From positions 372,001 through 436,000 of the forward strand of contig CBDBIK010000009.1 of the NCBI GenBank assembly GCA_965206145.1: 64,000 nucleotides of DNA, written 5' to 3'. Below the pieces are notes generated by a model, which saw only the letters and a program-made list of their open reading frames with translations, was not told the DNA's origin and searched no databases. Source of the stretch: CBDBIK01 sp965206145. Lineage in GTDB: Bacteria; Pseudomonadota; Alphaproteobacteria; TMED109. Shown here one piece after another: positions 60,130-64,000 of the stretch. The number at the start of each line of letters is the position of its first letter. Positions within the stretch are counted from its first letter, which is position 1. The position numbers and the translations under genes are program-made.

Positions 60130-60753
60130 ATGGAAGATTTGACTGCCTCGACGCCTGTATCCGTGCCTTCCGGCGTGCCTGTGACTGCTCCCCTTCTTCA
60201 TGCTGCCGAGCCGCTACTCCGTCTGGCGATGCGAGCGGCTGAGGACCCAGCCACGGGATACAGCGTGTCTTCAGGGGCTGTCGACGACTTTCGTCAGCTG
60301 CGCGAACTTTGCCGTGTGTGCATGGATGCGAGTGAACCAGATGAGATCATGATGCGTGACGGGGAGCCTTATGCCGAACGCTGGTACATCCAACGAGGCC
60401 GCGTGAACGGCTCTGAGGGCGGTCTGCATCTCTACCTTCACCGCTTTCTCGACGACGACGACCCTGTCCTTCACGACCATCCCTGGGCGAGTGCATCCTG
60501 GGTGATCGAAGGAGAGATCGCTGAAACTTGGGCATCGAACGGTGCAGCCTCCTCTCGAGCTGTGAAGATTCTTTCCCCCGGTGATCTCATTGTCCGCTCC
60601 GCAGTCCATGCGCACTGTCTTGCAGTCCAGGGGAAGGAAAGGCCCGTCACGATCTTCGCCACCGCCGACAAAACCCGCGAATGGGGTTTCTGGCCGGAAG
60701 GGAAGTTTGTTCACTGGCAGAACTATCAGGGGGAACGGAACGCGAAGACATAG
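60130..60753 (+). CDS. cupin-fold protein of unknown function
   Basis: 207 residues from ATG 60130, with TGGAGG upstream. A helical N-terminal third precedes a cupin-like barrel: LHLYLHRFLDDDDPVLHDHPWASASWVIEGEIAETWA (His pair and Glu of a metal site), then KILSPGDLIVRSAVHAHCLAVQGKERPVTIFATADKTREWGFWPEGKFVHW. It may bind Fe or another metal, possibly as a dioxygenase or sugar-type cupin. No closer family recognised. It precedes rbfA by 46 bases, where infB would be expected. Confidence 0.7.
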   Translation: MEDLTASTPVSVPSGVPVTAPLLHAAEPLLRLAMRAAEDPATGYSVSSGAVDDFRQLRELCRVCMDASEPDEIMMRDGEPYAERWYIQRGRVNGSEGGLHLYLHRFLDDDDPVLHDHPWASASWVIEGEIAETWASNGAASSRAVKILSPGDLIVRSAVHAHCLAVQGKERPVTIFATADKTREWGFWPEGKFVHWQNYQGERNAKT

Positions 60754-60799
60754 TTTTGATTGAGGCGATTGAGAACACTCGAAACATGGGGAGGAAGGG

Positions 60800-61174
60800 A
60801 TGAAGCAACTTGACGCGTCCCCTTCGGAACGAAGGCTCCGGGTGGGGCGCACGATCCAGGAGACGCTTGCCGAAGTATTGCGCTCGGACGTGCTGCACGA
60901 TCCCGAACTTCGCGAGGTGAACGTGACAATTCTAGAAGTGCGGGCGAGTCCTGATCTGCGCAGAGCCGATGTGTACGTGTTACCGTTCGGGGAGGCACCC
61001 AGGGACGAGGCAGAGAGAATCGTCGGCGCTCTCAATCGGGCGGGATCGTTCCTCGGTGGTGAGACCGGTCGCCGTGCCAGGTTGAGGTTCGCACCCAGAC
61101 TCCATTTCGTGATCGACGACACCTTAGAAAGGGCCTCGCGCATAGACAGTTTGCTGGCCGGCGATGGAGACTGA
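60800..61174 (+). CDS. rbfA: ribosome-binding factor A
   Basis: 124 residues. KH-like fold typical of RbfA: RRLRVGRTIQETLAEVLRSDVLHDPELREVNVTILEVRASPDLRRADVYVLPFG, then RAGSFLGGETGRRARLRFAPRLHFVIDDTLERASRIDSLL. It helps mature the 16S 5' end. truB overlaps its end by 11 bases. Confidence 0.96.
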   Translation: MKQLDASPSERRLRVGRTIQETLAEVLRSDVLHDPELREVNVTILEVRASPDLRRADVYVLPFGEAPRDEAERIVGALNRAGSFLGGETGRRARLRFAPRLHFVIDDTLERASRIDSLLAGDGD

Positions 61175-62078
61175 GCGCGCGCATATTCTGCGCATCGACG
61201 GCTGGCTTGTCGTCGACAAGGAGATGGGTGTTTCCTCGGCCAGAGAGACCGCAAGAGCGAAACGGCTGTTCGGCGCGACCAAGGCGGGGCATGGGGGGAC
61301 TCTCGACCCGATGGCGACTGGCGTGCTCCCGATTGCTTTCGGCGAGGCAACAAAGACGGTGCGATGGACCACGGACCTTGAGAAATCCTATCTCTTCCGC
61401 GTCTGCTGGGGCGAGGCACGTGACACCCTCGACAGGGAAGGGAAGGTCACGGCGGAAAGTGTTGTCCGTCCTTCGAGTGAAGCGATTGAGGGTGCACTGC
61501 CGTCCTTTGTGGGCCTGATCGACCAGGTGCCGCCGCGCCATTCCGCTATCCACACGGGCGGAAGACGTGCTTATGCGCTTGCCCGACGTGGCGAGGCGTT
61601 TGAGCTTCCGTCGCGGGTGGTCCGCATTTATGCGTTCGAACTCGTGGACGTCCTTGACGAGGCCTGCGCCGAGTTTCGCGTACGCTGCGGGAAGGGAATG
61701 TACGTTCGTTCCCTTGCCCGGGACCTGGCTGCAGCGTTGGGTACGGAGGGGCATGTGTGCGCTCTGCGGCGTGAGGCGGTAGGACCGTTTCGGGAGTTGG
61801 GCGCGGTGGAGCTTGCAAACCTCGGCGAGATCGCCGATAAGGAGGATGTCAGAACGCACCTACTCCCCCTTGACGTTGTGCTGGAAGGTATCCCGGTGCT
61901 CGAGGTGAGCGCGGTGGATGCGGAGCGTGTTCGACACGGTCGGACAGTTCGGCTTGCGCAAGTGGTCTGCGATGTAGACGGAGATGGCCTTGTTGTGGCG
62001 CGTTGCGTCGGTAGGGTCGTTGCGGTCGGGAAGTACAGGAACCAGGAGTTCTCCCCCAGTCGGGTTTTTCGCGTGTGA
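61164..62078 (+). CDS. truB: tRNA pseudouridine(55) synthase TruB
   Basis: 304 residues from ATG 61164. GWLVVDKEMGVSSARETARAKRLFGATKAGHGGTLDPMATGVLPIAFGEATK has the catalytic Asp of GTLDP, followed by QVPPRHSAIHTGGRRAYALARRGE and RCGKGMYVRSLARDLAAALGT. A C-terminal PUA-like part ends in GRVVAVGKYRNQEFSPSRVF. It makes pseudouridine 55 in tRNAs. Confidence 0.97.
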   Translation: METERAHILRIDGWLVVDKEMGVSSARETARAKRLFGATKAGHGGTLDPMATGVLPIAFGEATKTVRWTTDLEKSYLFRVCWGEARDTLDREGKVTAESVVRPSSEAIEGALPSFVGLIDQVPPRHSAIHTGGRRAYALARRGEAFELPSRVVRIYAFELVDVLDEACAEFRVRCGKGMYVRSLARDLAAALGTEGHVCALRREAVGPFRELGAVELANLGEIADKEDVRTHLLPLDVVLEGIPVLEVSAVDAERVRHGRTVRLAQVVCDVDGDGLVVARCVGRVVAVGKYRNQEFSPSRVFRV

Positions 62079-62112
62079 TGCACGGGTAGGGGGGTGGAGA
62101 GAAAATGAATCG

Positions 62113-62382
62113 ATGTCGATAACCGGTGAGCGCAAGGGTGCCCTCATCAAGGAGTGTGCGCGCAGTGAGGGTGACACCGGATCCCCAGAGGTCCAGGTCG
62201 CAATCCTCACAGAGCGCATCAATAATCTGACCGAACACTGCAAGGTGAACCACAAGGATGTGGCTTCACGTCGCGGTTTGGTTGGCATGGTAAGTCGTCG
62301 CAGAGGCCTTCTCGACTACCTCAAGTCGAGGAACGAAGCGAAGTATCAGGAAGTAATCGCTCGGCACGGATTGAGGAAATAG
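62113..62382 (+). CDS. rpsO: 30S ribosomal protein S15
   Basis: 89 residues from ATG 62113. SEGDTGSPEVQVAILTERINNLTEHCKVNHKDVASRRGLVGMVSRRRGLLDYLKSRNEAKYQEVIARHGLRK is a textbook S15. The usual truB-rpsO-pnp order is kept. A longer frame starting inside truB is ignored. Confidence 0.98.
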   Translation: MSITGERKGALIKECARSEGDTGSPEVQVAILTERINNLTEHCKVNHKDVASRRGLVGMVSRRRGLLDYLKSRNEAKYQEVIARHGLRK

Positions 62383-62402
62383 GGGGCATGGAAAACGGGC
62401 GG

Positions 62403-62418
62403 GTGCACAAGCGTGCAC
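62403..62418 (+). promoter_or_regulatory. stem-loop in the rpsO-pnp spacer
   Basis: GTGCAC (62403-62408), loop AAGC and GTGCAC (62413-62418) form a 6-bp hairpin. It lies 20 bases after rpsO. In other bacteria RNase III cuts hairpins here in pnp autoregulation; a similar role is inferred. Confidence 0.4.
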
Positions 62419-62453
62419 TGGCGTCCCGGCTTTCCGATACGCACCTCGACAGG

Positions 62454-62470
62454 AGTGCCTAGGCACTTTT
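62454..62470 (+). terminator. palindrome with T tract in the rpsO-pnp spacer
   Basis: AGTGCCTAGGCACT (62454-62467) is fully palindromic and is followed by TTT. As RNA it could form a 5-bp stem with a 4-base loop and act as a weak terminator or processing site between rpsO and pnp. Confidence 0.35.
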
Positions 62471-62579
62471 GCACTAGCAACAAGCGGGCCCAGTTACGGT
62501 TCCGCCAAACGACAGCCCCTTCGTGAACGCGAGGACCGATAAGGAAGGTCCAGGCGGGAAGGAGGCAGAGAGGAAAAGG

Positions 62580-64000
62580 ATGTTTTCCATCCATCGAAGA
62601 GAGATCGACTGGGGGGGCCGCCCCCTCGTTATCGAGACCGGGCGAATCGCTCGACAGGCGGACGGGGCGGTGCTGGTCACCTACGGAGAGACTCAAGTTC
62701 TGTGCGCCGCGGTTTCCGCCAAAAAGCCACGAGAGGGAGCCGATTTTTTCCCGCTCACTGTTCATTATCAGGAAAAATCCTCTGCCGGCGGCAGGATTCC
62801 GGGGGGCTTCTTCAAACGTGAAGGACGTCCAACGGAAAAGGAGGTTCTTACCTCCCGTCTGATCGATAGGCCCATCCGTCCACTATTCCCGGACTGGTTT
62901 CGCAACGAGACGCAGGTTGTCTGCACGGTGCTGAGTGCGGATCTGGAGAACGATGCGGACATCCCTGCGATGGTCGGTGCTAGCGCGGCACTGTCCCTTT
63001 CGGGAGTTCCCTTCTTGGGACCCATTGCGGCGGCGCGCGTGGCTTATGTGAACGAGGAGTACGTCCTGAATCCTCGCGCCGAGGAACTTGAGGAAAGCCA
63101 GCTGGATCTAGTCGTTGCAGGAACCCGTGACGGGGTCCTGATGGTGGAATCGGAGGCGCAGGAACTTTCCGAAGAGGTGATGCTGGGAGCGGTGGTCTTT
63201 GGCCACGAGCAGCAGCAGGCAGTTATCGAAGCGATCGTTGGCCTCGCCGAGGAAGCGGCCCGCGATCCTTGGGAAACGCCGTCGATGCCGGACAGCGGTG
63301 CCCTGGATTCGTTCGTAGCCTCAATTGCGACCGATCGCATACGCGATGCGTACGCGAGCCAGGTGAAACAGGAGCGAGTGCAGAAACTTGCTGATCTTCG
63401 GACTGACGTCCTCACCCAGGGAGAGGAACAAGGCCACGATGTCGAAGTACTCGGAAAAGCACTCAAGAGTTTTGAGAAAAACATGGTGCGGAGCTGGATC
63501 CTCGATACAGGAACCCGCATCGATAGACGCGACGGGAAGACGGTCCGTCCCATCGTCTCGGAAACGGGTGTGCTTACTCGGACACATGGCTCGGCACTGT
63601 TCACGCGCGGCGAGACCCAGGCGTTGGTAAACGTCACTCTCGGTACCACGCAGGACGAGCAGGTAGTTGAATCGCTTTCCGGGGTTACGAGGCAGCGTTT
63701 CTTGCTCCATTACAATTTTCCGCCCTACTCGGTAGGGGAGGCGGGTCGCATGATGGGACCGGGACGGCGTGAGATTGGTCACGGCAAACTTGCTTGGCGG
63801 GCGATTCGTCCTCTTCTGCCAAGTGCCGAGGACTTTCCCTACACAATCCGCGTGATCTCCGAGATCACCGAATCGAATGGTTCGTCCTCAATGGCGACCG
63901 TTTGCGGCACCTCGCTTGCCCTGATGGACGCCGGTGTTCCGCTGGCCCGTCCGGTTGCGGGCATCGCCATGGGACTCATCAAGGATGGAGACCGCCACGC
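62580..64000 (+). CDS. pnp: polyribonucleotide nucleotidyltransferase (PNPase), 5' part
   Basis: Open from ATG 62580 to the window edge, 473 complete codons of an expected ~700. The start MFSIHRREIDWGGRPLVIETGRIARQADGAVLVTYGET is the alphaproteobacterial form. FFKREGRPTEKEVLTSRLIDRPIRPLFP is in the first RNase PH domain; the alpha-helical domain follows, then the second RNase PH domain with THGSALFTRGETQALVNVTLG and SEITESNGSSSMATVCG. The KH and S1 domains lie beyond the window. It degrades mRNA 3' to 5' using phosphate. Confidence 0.97.
   Translation, partial: MFSIHRREIDWGGRPLVIETGRIARQADGAVLVTYGETQVLCAAVSAKKPREGADFFPLTVHYQEKSSAGGRIPGGFFKREGRPTEKEVLTSRLIDRPIRPLFPDWFRNETQVVCTVLSADLENDADIPAMVGASAALSLSGVPFLGPIAAARVAYVNEEYVLNPRAEELEESQLDLVVAGTRDGVLMVESEAQELSEEVMLGAVVFGHEQQQAVIEAIVGLAEEAARDPWETPSMPDSGALDSFVASIATDRIRDAYASQVKQERVQKLADLRTDVLTQGEEQGHDVEVLGKALKSFEKNMVRSWILDTGTRIDRRDGKTVRPIVSETGVLTRTHGSALFTRGETQALVNVTLGTTQDEQVVESLSGVTRQRFLLHYNFPPYSVGEAGRMMGPGRREIGHGKLAWRAIRPLLPSAEDFPYTIRVISEITESNGSSSMATVCGTSLALMDAGVPLARPVAGIAMGLIKDGDRH

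Overview
The window is a dense, roughly 60% GC bacterial chromosome segment with no insertion sequences, phage genes or CRISPR. Several gene sets point to an alphaproteobacterium, perhaps of a Rhodospirillales-like lineage. These are a complete system I cytochrome c maturation operon (ccmABCDEFGHI), a DUF3576 lipoprotein, the TauE/SafE plus TIGR02186 pair, a mitochondrial-type NFU scaffold, COQ10/RatA, an olsB-olsA ornithine-lipid pair inside the fur-miaB-phoH-ybeY-corC block, the FdxA-CarD pair, RpoH and a TesA/YbbA/YbbP group. The genus cannot be fixed from the sequence alone.

Layout. 1-3400: AT-rich leader, ErpA/IscA-like protein, exonuclease III, a CaiB CoA-transferase and an HNH nuclease. 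3364-11775 (minus): ccmABCDEFGHI with mostly 4-nt coupled junctions, headed by a phenylacetate-CoA-ligase-like gene and a small membrane protein. 11907-18119: orphan DNA methyltransferase, outer-membrane barrel protein, an acyl-CoA dehydrogenase/CoA-transferase/FAS1-like hydratase operon, a lipoprotein and tRNA-His. 18108-24980: a HEYGH protein, then an acyl-CoA metabolism island (acyl-CoA dehydrogenase, two-TM protein, APH-type kinase, acyl-CoA ligase and two SDRs) resembling 4-hydroxyacid catabolism modules. 25027-36965 (mostly minus): lon, clpX, then a housekeeping block read as nfu-tsaB and fur-olsB-olsA-miaB-phoH-ybeY-corC, with a TusA-like gene on plus and a COQ10-like gene upstream. 37132-45375: tesA divergent from ybbA-ybbP, lipid kinase, trpS, TauE-type exporter, TIGR02186 protein and a universal stress protein.

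45540-53434 holds the most unusual region. rpoH is followed by four coupled genes (46501-51407), and then htpG. The four genes encode an ExbB/MotA-like channel protein, two single-pass ExbD/MotB-like or stator-like proteins, and a membrane-anchored protein with two FGE-sulfatase domains. I do not recognise this combination as a named system. It recalls, by architecture only, the proton-driven motor plus FGE-fold partner seen in GldK/GldJ-GldLM.

53431-64000: a DUF1223 thioredoxin-like protein, aconitase coupled to a phosphatase-like protein lacking its metal ligands, CarD with a histone-H1-like Lys/Ala/Pro tail, FdxA, TerB-like protein, a cupin, then rbfA-truB-rpsO-pnp, with pnp cut by the window end.
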